This document shows, in pieces, positions 1-6,193 of a stretch of 31,155 bases of DNA. The position numbers and the translations under genes were made by a program. Origin of the DNA: an uncultured Faecalibacterium sp. (GTDB lineage: Bacteria > Bacillota > Clostridia > Oscillospirales > Ruminococcaceae); NCBI GenBank assembly GCA_934548045.1, contig CAKTEM010000025.1, positions 1-31,155 on the forward strand, written 5' to 3'. The number at the start of each line of letters is the position of its first letter. The first letter of the stretch is position 1. A model generated the notes under the pieces. It was given only the letters and a program-made list of their open reading frames with translations, searched no databases and was not told the DNA's origin.

Positions 1-62
1 TCGTTTTACTTCTCAGCGGCGTCTCAGAAGTCATTCTTTGTCGCCGCGCTTGGTGCTTGAGT

Positions 63-91
63 ATAATACCACGAACTTGATGCCTTGTCAA
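63..91 (-). promoter_or_regulatory. Strong sigma-A promoter leading out of the left edge
   Basis: On the minus strand a perfect TTGACA (86-91) is followed after 17 bases by TATTAT (63-68). Transcription would run left out of the window. The first transcribed bases contain an inverted repeat, GCGGCG (42-47) with CGCCGC (16-21), so the transcript starts with a structured leader. The gene it drives is not visible. Confidence 0.75.
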
Positions 92-142
92 CTGTTTTTT
101 CCATTTTTCTTCAAATTATTTTTGAATCTGCTCCGCAGACGC

Positions 143-178
143 AAAAACAGCAGGTCTTCCTGCCGGAAAGCCTGCTGT
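143..178 (-). terminator. Terminator of alsS
   Basis: The alsS transcript forms an 8-bp stem (171-178 with 147-154) followed by a run of U at 143-147. It lies 24 bases after the alsS stop codon. Confidence 0.85.
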
Positions 179-201
179 CTCTATAATAGGTATATTCTAT
201 A

Positions 202-1854
202 TTACTGCTGTTCGTAGACCTCTTTCAGGTGTGCAGAGAGCTTCATATTCTCACTGTAATCCACCGGAACCACAATGACACTGGGTACAGTCTGTTTAAA
301 TGCCTCTTCCAGCGTCGGGATTAAATCTTCCGCCTTCTCGACACGATAGCCCTTGCAGTGCATTGCTTCAGCCAGCATCTTGAAGTCCGGGTTAGTGAAG
401 TCCACAAAGCAATGCTCACCGCCGAACTGTTCCTGTTCCTTCCATTTGATAAGGCCGTAGCTTGCGTCCTCCCAAATCAGGGTCACAAAGGGAACCTTCT
501 CACGGACAGCGGTTTCCAACTCCTGACTGTTCATCATAAATCCGCCGTCGCCACAGACTGCCAGAACCTTCTTCTCCGGATAGAGCAGTTTCGCCGCGAA
601 CGCACCCGGAATCGAGAAGCCCATGCTTGCGAAGCCGTTGGAAATCAGACAGGTGTTCGGCTCGTAGCAGTCATAATGACGGGCGATCCACATTTTATGC
701 GCGCCCACATCGCTCACGAGGATATCGATCGGACCCATGACCTTCCGGACATCCGAGAGGATGCGTGCCGGTTTCATCGGGCAGCTGTCATTCTGTGCCA
801 TCTGCTCATGCTCTGCTTCCATCGTCTTCCGGAGGTTTAGTGCAAATTCCGGCTCGTCGGTACGATGGGAGCAGCGCAGAATCTCATACGCGCTCTCCGA
901 GATATCACCCACGACCTCGACCGCAGGCTGATACCGTTTATTGACGTCTGCCGGTTCGCTGTCGATGTGAACGATGGTCATATCCGGACGTGCACCCCAT
1001 TTTGCCGGTGCGCACTCGACGATATCATAACCAATGGCAATGACGACATCTGCGCGGTCGAAGACCTGATTTACATAGTCTTTCTGAGGGATGCCGATCG
1101 TCCAGAGGCTGTACTTATCATCTTTGGGGATGATGCCCTTTGCCATCATGGTATTGACGACCGGGATATGGAGTCGGTCTGCCATTTCGGTAATGGCTGC
1201 GGCGGCATGGCCGCGCACCGCACTTGCGCCTGCAAGGATCACGGGGTTCTTTGCCTCGCTGATGATCTTGCCAGCTGCTGCCACATGGATGGGGTCTGCA
1301 TACAGTTCATGGAGCTGCTGTCGTTTCAGCGGCACGGCATCGGCCGGCATCTTTGCGATATTCTGGGGCAGGTCAATGTGTGTTGCGCCCGGCTTGTTCT
1401 TTTCGGCGTGCTTGAACGCCAGACGAACAATCTCGCCCACTGTGTCGGGGCGGATGATCTGCTTGGAACGCTTGGTGATGGGCTCAAACATCGCGCTCAG
1501 GTCAAGATACTGATGGCTCGTCAGCTGCATCCGATCCGTGCCGACCTGTCCGGTGATGGCGACCAGCGGCGCACCGTCCAGATAAGCATCTGCTACACCG
1601 GTAACAAGGTTGGTCGCGCCCGGGCCAAGGGTCGACAGGCAGACACCTGCACGTCCGGTCAGACGGCCATAGACATCTGCCATAAATGCCGCACCCTGTT
1701 CGTGGCGCACCGGGATGAACCGGATATGGCTGTCACGGATGGCGAACATCAAATCGAGCGTTTCCTCGCCCGGAATACCAAACATTACATCGACGCCTTC
1801 GGCCTCGAGACAATCCACAAGCACCTGCGCCGTGGTTTTTGTTGTTTCCTTCAT
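202..1854 (-). CDS. alsS: Acetolactate synthase, catabolic type
   Basis: A 550-residue thiamine-diphosphate enzyme that condenses two pyruvates to acetolactate and CO2, feeding acetoin formation or branched-chain amino acid synthesis. The three domains of the family are present. The N-terminal pyrimidine domain has the catalytic Glu at about residue 52 in RHEQGAAFMAD. The C-terminal cofactor domain has the GDGGFMMN thiamine-diphosphate/Mg motif. Length and single-gene context, with no ilvN regulatory subunit next to it, favour the catabolic AlsS form over biosynthetic IlvB. The ATG follows a GGAGGG site. The gene is monocistronic between its own promoter and terminator and is divergent from aroD. 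A catabolic role rather than an anabolic one is inferred. Confidence 0.88.
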   Translation of the reverse strand: MKETTKTTAQVLVDCLEAEGVDVMFGIPGEETLDLMFAIRDSHIRFIPVRHEQGAAFMADVYGRLTGRAGVCLSTLGPGATNLVTGVADAYLDGAPLVAITGQVGTDRMQLTSHQYLDLSAMFEPITKRSKQIIRPDTVGEIVRLAFKHAEKNKPGATHIDLPQNIAKMPADAVPLKRQQLHELYADPIHVAAAGKIISEAKNPVILAGASAVRGHAAAAITEMADRLHIPVVNTMMAKGIIPKDDKYSLWTIGIPQKDYVNQVFDRADVVIAIGYDIVECAPAKWGARPDMTIVHIDSEPADVNKRYQPAVEVVGDISESAYEILRCSHRTDEPEFALNLRKTMEAEHEQMAQNDSCPMKPARILSDVRKVMGPIDILVSDVGAHKMWIARHYDCYEPNTCLISNGFASMGFSIPGAFAAKLLYPEKKVLAVCGDGGFMMNSQELETAVREKVPFVTLIWEDASYGLIKWKEQEQFGGEHCFVDFTNPDFKMLAEAMHCKGYRVEKAEDLIPTLEEAFKQTVPSVIVVPVDYSENMKLSAHLKEVYEQQ

Positions 1855-1876
1855 CTTTCTTACCCTCCATACAAAC

Positions 1877-1916
1877 GAAAAAGGGCAGCGTGACCCAAAT
1901 CGGCCACACTGCCCTT
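1877..1916 (-). promoter_or_regulatory. Terminator-like hairpin in the alsS leader
   Basis: Between the alsS promoter and its ribosome binding site the RNA can form an 8-bp GC-rich stem (1909-1916 with 1881-1888, extended inside by GTG/CAC) followed by U residues. It lies about 25 bases before the start codon. It could be an attenuator or a stabilising 5' hairpin. No T-box or antiterminator sequence is recognisable. Confidence 0.5.
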
Positions 1917-1926
1917 ACCTGCGCTT

Positions 1927-1955
1927 ATTGTACTGTATTCCGACGGATTTCACAA
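1927..1955 (-). promoter_or_regulatory. alsS promoter
   Basis: TTGTGA (1950-1955), a 17-base spacer and TACAAT (1927-1932) on the minus strand, placing the transcript start just before the leader hairpin. Confidence 0.65.
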
Positions 1956-2007
1956 GAGCTATTTTTACCAAAAAGAAGCGGTTCTTTCCGGTTTTGCTCC
2001 GGCAGGC

Positions 2008-2037
2008 TTGACAACTGCCGTCCGCACAGGGTATGCT
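2008..2037 (+). promoter_or_regulatory. aroD promoter
   Basis: TTGACA (2008-2013), an 18-base spacer and TATGCT (2032-2037). The predicted start lies about 25 bases before the aroD ATG, leaving room for the AGGGAG site at 2051-2056. Confidence 0.65.
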
Positions 2038-2066
2038 TGGGAAAATCAAGAGGGAGCGTGTTTGTT

Positions 2067-2825
2067 ATGTCTTGTGTTCTGGTTCGGGGCTGTGCCATCG
2101 GAGAGGGCCGCCCCAAAGTTATCCTGCCCATCGTCGAGAAGACGGAAGCGGCCATTCTGAAAAAGTCCGCCGAGTTTTCCACAATGAAAGCGGATTGTGT
2201 TGAATGGCGTGTTGACTGGTTTGAAAATGCTCTGGATGCTGCTGCACTTACCCACTGCCTGCACGGTCTGCGAGATGCGCTGGGCGAAATGCTTCTGCTC
2301 GTCACCTTCCGCACCAAGGCCGAGGGCGGCGAAATGGCCCCGACACCGGAGCAGTATGCGGCTTTCTGTAAAGCTGTCTGTGACTCCGGCTGTGCCGACC
2401 TGCTGGATATTGAGTTCTTCCCGACCGGTAATGCCCTGCCCGGACTCATCGAGCAGGCGCACGCCGCCGGGCTGAAAGTCGTTTGTTCCAGCCACGATTT
2501 CCAGAAAACGCCGCTTCGCTCCGAACTGGTCGCCCGAATGGTCGCCATGCAGAACGCCGGTGCCGACCTGCCCAAACTGGCCGTTATGCCGACCTGCCGG
2601 GCGGATGTCCTCGAATTGCTGGCTGCTACCGCAGAGATGGCCGACCATCATCCCGAAACGCCGGTCATCACCATGAGTATGGGTGCCTTGGGTGCAGTCA
2701 GCCGCCTGTGCGGTGAAGCCTTCGGTTCTGCTATGACTTTCGCAAATCCCGGTCAGGCCAGCGCACCCGGTCAGGTTCCGCTGGATGTCGTTAATACAGT
2801 GCTAGAAAGTCTGGCACTTTCCTGA
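2067..2825 (+). CDS. aroD: 3-dehydroquinate dehydratase, type I
   Basis: Converts 3-dehydroquinate to 3-dehydroshikimate in the shikimate pathway, through a Schiff base on a lysine. With the ATG at 2067 (AGGGAG 10 bases upstream) the protein has 252 residues, the usual length. The known catalytic residues then fall at their textbook positions: Glu46 and Arg48 in EWRVD, Arg82 in FRTKAEGG, His143 in SSHDF and the Schiff-base Lys170 in LPKLAVMP. The C-terminal Arg and Gln of the substrate loop (AVSRLCG, PGQASAPGQ) are present. The open frame extends further upstream, but that stretch lacks a ribosome site and is not part of the fold. It is a single gene; no other shikimate genes are nearby. Confidence 0.93.
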   Translation: MSCVLVRGCAIGEGRPKVILPIVEKTEAAILKKSAEFSTMKADCVEWRVDWFENALDAAALTHCLHGLRDALGEMLLLVTFRTKAEGGEMAPTPEQYAAFCKAVCDSGCADLLDIEFFPTGNALPGLIEQAHAAGLKVVCSSHDFQKTPLRSELVARMVAMQNAGADLPKLAVMPTCRADVLELLAATAEMADHHPETPVITMSMGALGAVSRLCGEAFGSAMTFANPGQASAPGQVPLDVVNTVLESLALS

Positions 2826-2826
2826 T

Positions 2827-2873
2827 AAAAATGCGAAGGATACACGTTTCTGTACCCTTCGCATTTTCTTTTT
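2827..2873. terminator. Two-way terminator between aroD and the nitroreductase
   Basis: A long inverted repeat (AAAATGCGAAGG, then CCTTCGCATTTT) with T-rich tails on both strands. It can end aroD on the plus strand and the convergent nitroreductase operon on the minus strand. Confidence 0.85.
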
Positions 2874-2939
2874 ACTGGAACAGATAACCAGCGGTCATTT
2901 CCAGATAGTTGTCACCAGCATAATTTTCATTGTGCTACC

Positions 2940-3527
2940 TCAGAATCGCAGTACCCGGTCATTCTTCCGTGGTTTGCTTTGTGGGTGCGCGTCTCCTTCT
3001 CTAGGATAGCCCAGAAGCAGCTGCATTACGGCGTAATAGTCGGTACGGATATCCCACTGCTTTAAAATCTCCTGTCCGTACGGGTCGGCAAAGGCCGTCC
3101 AGCCCTGACCGATATAGCAGGAGCCAACACCCAGCGAATCCGCTGCCAGCATCATATTTTCAGCTGCAACGGCGCAATCATCCACCGAGAAGAGAAAATC
3201 CTTCGGTGCAAACATCGTGATGACCGTCGGTGCGTCGTAAAAGGCATTGATGAGCTTCGGGTCGTCTGCAATACTGGGCTGTTCCCGGGATACATAGTTG
3301 TTTCCCGTTGCCATTCGGGGATGAGAATTCGCCCGTTTGATTTTTCCCAGCCGCTCGTTGACTTCCCGATTCTGGCTGACCGCGAAAATCACACCCTGCC
3401 GTCCGCCTGCGCTGGGTGCGTACAAGCCAGCCTGCAAAATCCGCTGGAGTGTTTCTTCTTCGATTTGGCGCGTGTCGAACCGTCGGATAGAACGGCGGTG
3501 AAGGATCGTCTGCATCACTTCATTCAT
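2940..3527 (-). CDS. Nitroreductase family protein
   Basis: A 195-residue FMN-dependent oxidoreductase fold protein. The typical N-terminal RRSIRRFD motif is followed by the flavin-binding segment around YAPSAGGRQ, and a C-terminal LLGYPREGD motif matches family members that act on nitro compounds, quinones or flavins. The start ATG at 3527 has AAGGAGG just upstream, inside the 3' end of the radical SAM gene; one base separates that stop from this start, so the two are probably translationally coupled. The open frame continues upstream in overlap with the radical SAM gene, which is not a real extension. Its place in the RiPP operon suggests either peptide tailoring or electrophile/redox defence; this is inference. 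The substrate is unknown. Confidence 0.8.
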   Translation of the reverse strand: MNEVMQTILHRRSIRRFDTRQIEEETLQRILQAGLYAPSAGGRQGVIFAVSQNREVNERLGKIKRANSHPRMATGNNYVSREQPSIADDPKLINAFYDAPTVITMFAPKDFLFSVDDCAVAAENMMLAADSLGVGSCYIGQGWTAFADPYGQEILKQWDIRTDYYAVMQLLLGYPREGDAHPQSKPRKNDRVLRF

Positions 3528-3528
3528 T

Positions 3529-4563
3529 TTAAACGACCTCCTTCCAGCACTGTGGGTCGGCGGCGTAGAAATCGCCGGTCTTTCCGCTGGCGACTGCCGG
3601 ACAGCCGCGGCAGAAGGCCAGCAGCTCACACTTCGAGCATTTTTCAAACCGGGTGTAATCCCGGTACCGTTCCATCTGGCAGACCCAGACATCGGCGAGC
3701 CGGTCTTCAAAGACATTTGCGATTTTGCTGTTCTGAACACGGCGGCAGGCGTAGACATCTCCAGTCGGCAGGATCGTCAGATGGCAGTTTCCGCAATTGC
3801 AGCCGCCGTAGATCATGCCCTCTTCGACCTCTTCCGGAATCTTGAACGTACCGGTTTCGTACTCGTACAGTGTCCAGAGATGGTCTTTCTTATTGAAATA
3901 GGTGCTGCATCCGGCGGCTTCGTATTCCTTGAACTTTTTATCGCAGTCTGCCAGCAGCTGACGATAGCGCAATGGCTCGATGCCGGTATCCTTTTCCTCG
4001 CTGGTCGGGCAGTACCGGGCGAACGCGAAGACATTTACACCAGCCTTGACAACTGCGTCGATGATGCCCGGCACCTCGTCGATGTTCTTTCCGGAGACGG
4101 TCGTCATCACCACCGAGCGGATGCCTGCCCGGTTGATACAGCCGATTTTTTCAAGGGTCGTATCAAAGCTTCCCGGTTTGCGGAACCAGTCGTGCGTTTC
4201 CCGTAAGCCGTCGATGGATAGCTGGTACTTCTCACAGCCGCAGTCTTTCAGGCAGCGGCAGACCGCATCGTCCAGATGGAACGGATTTCCCAGAATCGTG
4301 AACGGGATGCCGTGCTGCTTGAGCAGTTCCAGCAGACGCCAGAAATCCGGGTGCAGGATCGGGTCGCCGCCCGTAATATAAAAATAGGGCAGGCGGTCAT
4401 GAACCTCGCAGAAATCCAGGCAGTTATAGAATGTCTCCTGCAGCTGCTCCCAGCTCATGGAATCCAGATGCTTGCAGGTGTTTTCGGAAAAGATGTAGCA
4501 GTGCTTGCACCGCTGGTCGCAATCATCGGTGATATGCCACTGGAAGGAAAAATACTGTTTCAT
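3529..4563 (-). CDS. Radical SAM/SPASM peptide maturase (ACGX-type)
   Basis: A 344-residue enzyme predicted to modify the Cys-repeat peptide encoded just upstream. The N-terminal radical SAM cluster motif CxxxCxxC uses Cys15, 19 and 22 (DDCDQRCKHCYIF). A GGDP-type SAM-binding motif follows (YITGGDPILHP). The C-terminal SPASM region is rich in cysteine: 255, 257, 260, 273, 309, 312, 318, 321 and 339, enough for auxiliary Fe-S clusters. Such enzymes form thioether or other crosslinks on precursor peptides. I recall an ACGX class of SPASM maturases from genome surveys of radical SAM target peptides; this pairing fits it. The ATG is preceded by GAGGG. A terminator-like hairpin separates it from the peptide gene. 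The actual chemistry cannot be told from sequence. Confidence 0.85.
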   Translation of the reverse strand: MKQYFSFQWHITDDCDQRCKHCYIFSENTCKHLDSMSWEQLQETFYNCLDFCEVHDRLPYFYITGGDPILHPDFWRLLELLKQHGIPFTILGNPFHLDDAVCRCLKDCGCEKYQLSIDGLRETHDWFRKPGSFDTTLEKIGCINRAGIRSVVMTTVSGKNIDEVPGIIDAVVKAGVNVFAFARYCPTSEEKDTGIEPLRYRQLLADCDKKFKEYEAAGCSTYFNKKDHLWTLYEYETGTFKIPEEVEEGMIYGGCNCGNCHLTILPTGDVYACRRVQNSKIANVFEDRLADVWVCQMERYRDYTRFEKCSKCELLAFCRGCPAVASGKTGDFYAADPQCWKEVV

Positions 4564-4583
4564 ACCGTTGCCCTCATTGTTTC

Positions 4584-4609
4584 AAAAAATTCCCCGGATC
4601 ACTCCGGGG
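4584..4609 (-). terminator. Terminator or attenuator between peptide and maturase genes
   Basis: The minus-strand RNA forms a 7-bp CCCCGGA/TCCGGGG stem with a GTGA loop followed by six U. Placed between the precursor gene and its maturase, it probably lets only part of the transcripts through, giving more peptide than enzyme. Confidence 0.8.
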
Positions 4610-4633
4610 ATGGGGAGTTGTGCGGAAAAGTGC

Positions 4634-4819
4634 TTACTGCTTGTCCCCAGCACCGCAAGCGGTGCCGCAGGCAGCAGGCTTCTTTTCCTCGACGGGCTTA
4701 TCGCCAGCGCCGCAGGCAGAGCCGCAAGCAGCGGGCTTCTTCTCCTGTTTGTCAGCAGCGCCGCAAGCAGATGCGGCGGGAGACTTCTTTGCCCAGCCGA
4801 ATAGATTGGAAAGTGCCAT
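4634..4819 (-). CDS. ACGX-repeat precursor peptide (RiPP candidate)
   Basis: A 61-residue peptide with a short N-terminal leader (MALSNLFGWAKK) and a repetitive C-terminal part. Five ACG-X units carry all five cysteines: Cys19, 32, 36, 51 and 55. Two copies of a 16-residue unit, EKKPAACG(S/T)ACGAGDK, lie at residues 26-41 and 45-60; a shorter degenerate copy at 13-24 lacks the first cysteine. A strong GGAGGT site precedes the ATG. It is first in an operon with a radical SAM/SPASM enzyme and a nitroreductase. Precursors of this kind are substrates for crosslinking at Cys. No export gene or protease is visible next to it. The mature product and its function are unknown. Confidence 0.88.
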   Translation of the reverse strand: MALSNLFGWAKKSPAASACGAADKQEKKPAACGSACGAGDKPVEEKKPAACGTACGAGDKQ

Positions 4820-4846
4820 AAGATATTACCTCCGTAGGATGGATTC

Positions 4847-4861
4847 CGGACGTTTCGTCCG
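4847..4861 (-). promoter_or_regulatory. Leader hairpin of the peptide operon
   Basis: A perfect 6-bp inverted repeat CGGACG/CGTCCG with a 3-base loop at the very 5' end of the predicted transcript. It may protect the mRNA end or be an operator half-site. Confidence 0.4.
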
Positions 4862-4868
4862 TGATTTC

Positions 4869-4897
4869 AGTATAATCCAGCGATACAGAGGTGAAAA
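4869..4897 (-). promoter_or_regulatory. Promoter of the ACGX peptide operon
   Basis: TATACT (4869-4874) with a weak -35, TTTTCA (4892-4897), at 17-base spacing on the minus strand. The weak -35 overlaps a palindrome, which suggests control by the divergent HxlR protein. Confidence 0.6.
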
Positions 4898-4935
4898 GTA
4901 CGCACTTTTTTATTACTCAGTCACCTTTTGGTAAC
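4894..4935. promoter_or_regulatory. Candidate HxlR operators
   Basis: Two inverted repeats lie between the divergent promoters: AAAAGT-4-ACTTTT (4894-4909) over the peptide -35 box, and GTCACC-4-GGTAAC (4920-4935, one mismatch) next to the hxlR -35 box. Their placement fits repression of both genes; binding is inferred. Confidence 0.4.
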
Positions 4936-4940
4936 CCCTC

Positions 4941-4969
4941 TTGCATTTTGAGCGCACATTGGTTATAAT
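4941..4969 (+). promoter_or_regulatory. hxlR promoter
   Basis: TTGCAT (4941-4946), a 17-base spacer and a perfect TATAAT (4964-4969). Confidence 0.75.
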
Positions 4970-5010
4970 TCGAGTGTAACATTCTGATAGAAACCTTTGG
5001 GGGTGCAACG

Positions 5011-5337
5011 ATGCTGACAAAAGAAGAAATGCCTGCCTGTCCAGTGGCGACCACTGTTTCTCTCATCGGCAGCAAATGGAAGCTGCTCATCCTGCGGAAC
5101 CTGCTGGCCCGGCCGTGGCGGTTCAACGAGCTGCGCAAAGACTTGGACGGCATCAGCCAGAAAGTCCTGACCGACAGCCTCCGTTCTCTGGAAGCCGACG
5201 GCCTTGTCATCCGCACGGTCTATCCGGAGGTTCCGCCCCGGGTCGAATACTCCCTCAGTGAGCTGGGCGAATCGATGCGCCCGGTCATCAACGCCATGCG
5301 CGAATGGGGTCTCAGCTATCAGAAACAGTTTGAGTGA
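5011..5337 (+). CDS. HxlR-family transcriptional regulator
   Basis: A 108-residue winged helix-turn-helix repressor or activator. The family pattern is clear: CPVATTVSLIGSKWKLLIL, then the recognition helix region GISQKVLTDSLRSLEADGL and the wing with PPRVEYSLSELG. It has a single cysteine, Cys10, at the N-terminal position that serves as the redox/electrophile sensor in the YodB, CatR and HypR members of Bacillus subtilis, some of which control nitroreductases. It is divergent from the peptide, maturase and nitroreductase operon and very probably regulates it. GGGGG before the ATG is the ribosome site. The effector is unknown. Confidence 0.88.
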   Translation: MLTKEEMPACPVATTVSLIGSKWKLLILRNLLARPWRFNELRKDLDGISQKVLTDSLRSLEADGLVIRTVYPEVPPRVEYSLSELGESMRPVINAMREWGLSYQKQFE

Positions 5338-5376
5338 GCAGTTTTTGTCTAAAAAAAGAACTTTGATGCGGACATC

Positions 5377-5404
5377 TTGACTTTTTTCGGATTTTGCATA
5401 TACT
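5377..5404 (+). promoter_or_regulatory. Promoter of antisense RNA (toxin locus 1)
   Basis: TTGACT (5377-5382), a 16-base spacer and TATACT (5399-5404). No coding frame follows; the transcript ends about 80 bases later at the shared terminator. Confidence 0.65.
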
Positions 5405-5410
5405 AGAAGT

Positions 5411-5490
5411 GGACAATGAAGTTGATTAGGACATTCCATTGAGACCACAAAAATAATCCCCTCGGAGATCCTACCTCCGAGGGGATTTCT
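5411..5490 (+). ncRNA. Antisense RNA of a par/Fst-like type I toxin-antitoxin locus
   Basis: A predicted RNA of about 80 nt between the promoter at 5377-5404 and the two-way terminator at 5455-5487. It carries two blocks that repeat, in the same orientation, the DNA covering the toxin start: 5413-5429 matches 5566-5582 (16 of 17; the mismatch is a G-U pair in RNA), and 5435-5448 matches 5590-5603 (12 of 14, both mismatches G-U). The RNA could therefore pair with the toxin mRNA over the edge of the Shine-Dalgarno site, the AUG and the next codons. This layout matches RNA II of the Enterococcus par locus. Confidence 0.72.
5455..5487. terminator. Shared two-way terminator of toxin locus 1
   Basis: A 13-bp perfect stem (AATCCCCTCGGAG with CTCCGAGGGGATT) and a 7-base loop. 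The minus-strand side is followed by a T-rich tail; the plus side has a shorter one. It ends both the toxin mRNA and the antisense RNA. Confidence 0.85.
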
Positions 5491-5504
5491 GTGCTTACAT
5501 GCCC

Positions 5505-5594
5505 TTACTTGTGGTCATCAAGCCACTTGCAGATGTAATAGGATACTACATTTGCTCCGACAGCCACAATAAAGTTGATTAGAATGGAATCCAT
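5505..5594 (-). CDS. Small hydrophobic peptide, probable Fst-like type I toxin
   Basis: A 29-residue peptide: a short acidic start (MDSIL), one membrane-spanning stretch (about residues 4-22, INFIVAVGANVVSYYI) and a charged tail, CKWLDDHK. The hydrophobic helix followed by a WLD-type charged tail is the design of Fst/Ldr/PepA1-like toxins. The start is fixed by a strong AGGAGGT (5602-5608) seven bases upstream. The frame is open further upstream but without a start supported by a ribosome site. An antisense RNA with direct repeats to the initiation region and a shared terminator complete the module. No homology search was possible, so family membership rests on peptide design and locus layout. 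Toxicity is inferred. Confidence 0.72.
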   Translation of the reverse strand: MDSILINFIVAVGANVVSYYICKWLDDHK

Positions 5595-5642
5595 CAAGAC
5601 CACCTCCTCTCTGTTGCCAGATTGGAATAGGGCAGCAAACAG

Positions 5643-5672
5643 AGTATACCACAAAATTCGACCTGTTGTAAA
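5643..5672 (-). promoter_or_regulatory. Toxin locus 1 mRNA promoter
   Basis: TATACT (5643-5648) with an extended TGG and TTTACA (5667-5672) at 18-base spacing on the minus strand. The leader would be about 40 bases. Confidence 0.65.
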
Positions 5673-5716
5673 CAAAAACGACCTCTGCATCCGTGTTACC
5701 GGGATGCAGAGGTCGT
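5672..5716. terminator. Terminator of the iscS-nifU operon
   Basis: A 15-bp inverted repeat (5678-5692 with 5702-5716) followed on the minus strand by a T-rich run. It touches the toxin promoter, insulating the toxin from read-through. Confidence 0.85.
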
Positions 5717-5742
5717 TTGGTTTTATCTGTTATTTACAAAGC

Positions 5743-6192
5743 TTAGTGGCCGCAGCTCTCGCCGCCGCAATGATCGCAGTCTTCCTCGATCTTGCCGACG
5801 ATGGGTTCCGGGTCAATGCCCTGACGACGATAGTAGTCAGACAGAGCAGCCTTGACTGCCTGCTCGGCCAGAACAGAGCAGTGGACCTTGATGGGAGGCA
5901 GACCTTCCAGAGCTTCCACGACAGCCTTGTTGGTCAGCTTCAGAGCCTCGTCGATGGTCTTGCCTTTGATGAGGTCGGTCGCCATGCTGCTGGTCGCGAT
6001 GGCTGCGCCGCAGCCGAAGGTCAGGAACTTGACATCGACGATGACATTGTTCTCGATCTTCAGGTACATCCGCATGATGTCGCCACACTTGGGGTTGCCG
6101 ACTTCGCCGACACCGTTTGCATCGGGGATCTCACCGACGTTGTGCGGATTTGCAAAATGCTCCATGACCTTTGCGCTATACATACTTGCCAT
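5743..6192 (-). CDS. iscU: Fe-S cluster scaffold protein, NifU/IscU family
   Basis: A 149-residue scaffold on which Fe-S clusters are built with sulfur from IscS. The three ligand cysteines are visible: in NPKCGD, in FGCGAAIA and in KVHCSVLAE; the Asp next to the first is also present. After the IscU fold the protein has an extra tail ending in EDCDHCGGESCGH, with three more cysteines and two histidines, not part of the basic scaffold and possibly a metal site. The start is one base after the iscS stop, so the two genes are coupled. A second possible start is three codons in (MYSAK). Confidence 0.92.
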   Translation of the reverse strand: MASMYSAKVMEHFANPHNVGEIPDANGVGEVGNPKCGDIMRMYLKIENNVIVDVKFLTFGCGAAIATSSMATDLIKGKTIDEALKLTNKAVVEALEGLPPIKVHCSVLAEQAVKAALSDYYRRQGIDPEPIVGKIEEDCDHCGGESCGH

Positions 6193-6193
6193 T

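Noticed and set aside
865..1893. Long plus-strand open frame of 342 codons inside alsS
   Set aside because: It is antisense to a complete alsS with all catalytic motifs and has no protein-like domain pattern.
1877..1955. T-box leader for alsS
   Set aside because: The leader is only about 70 bases and lacks the T-box sequence and specifier loop.
2885..2939. Short 11-codon frame after the nitroreductase
   Set aside because: Too short, no ribosome site, and lies between a stop codon and a shared terminator.
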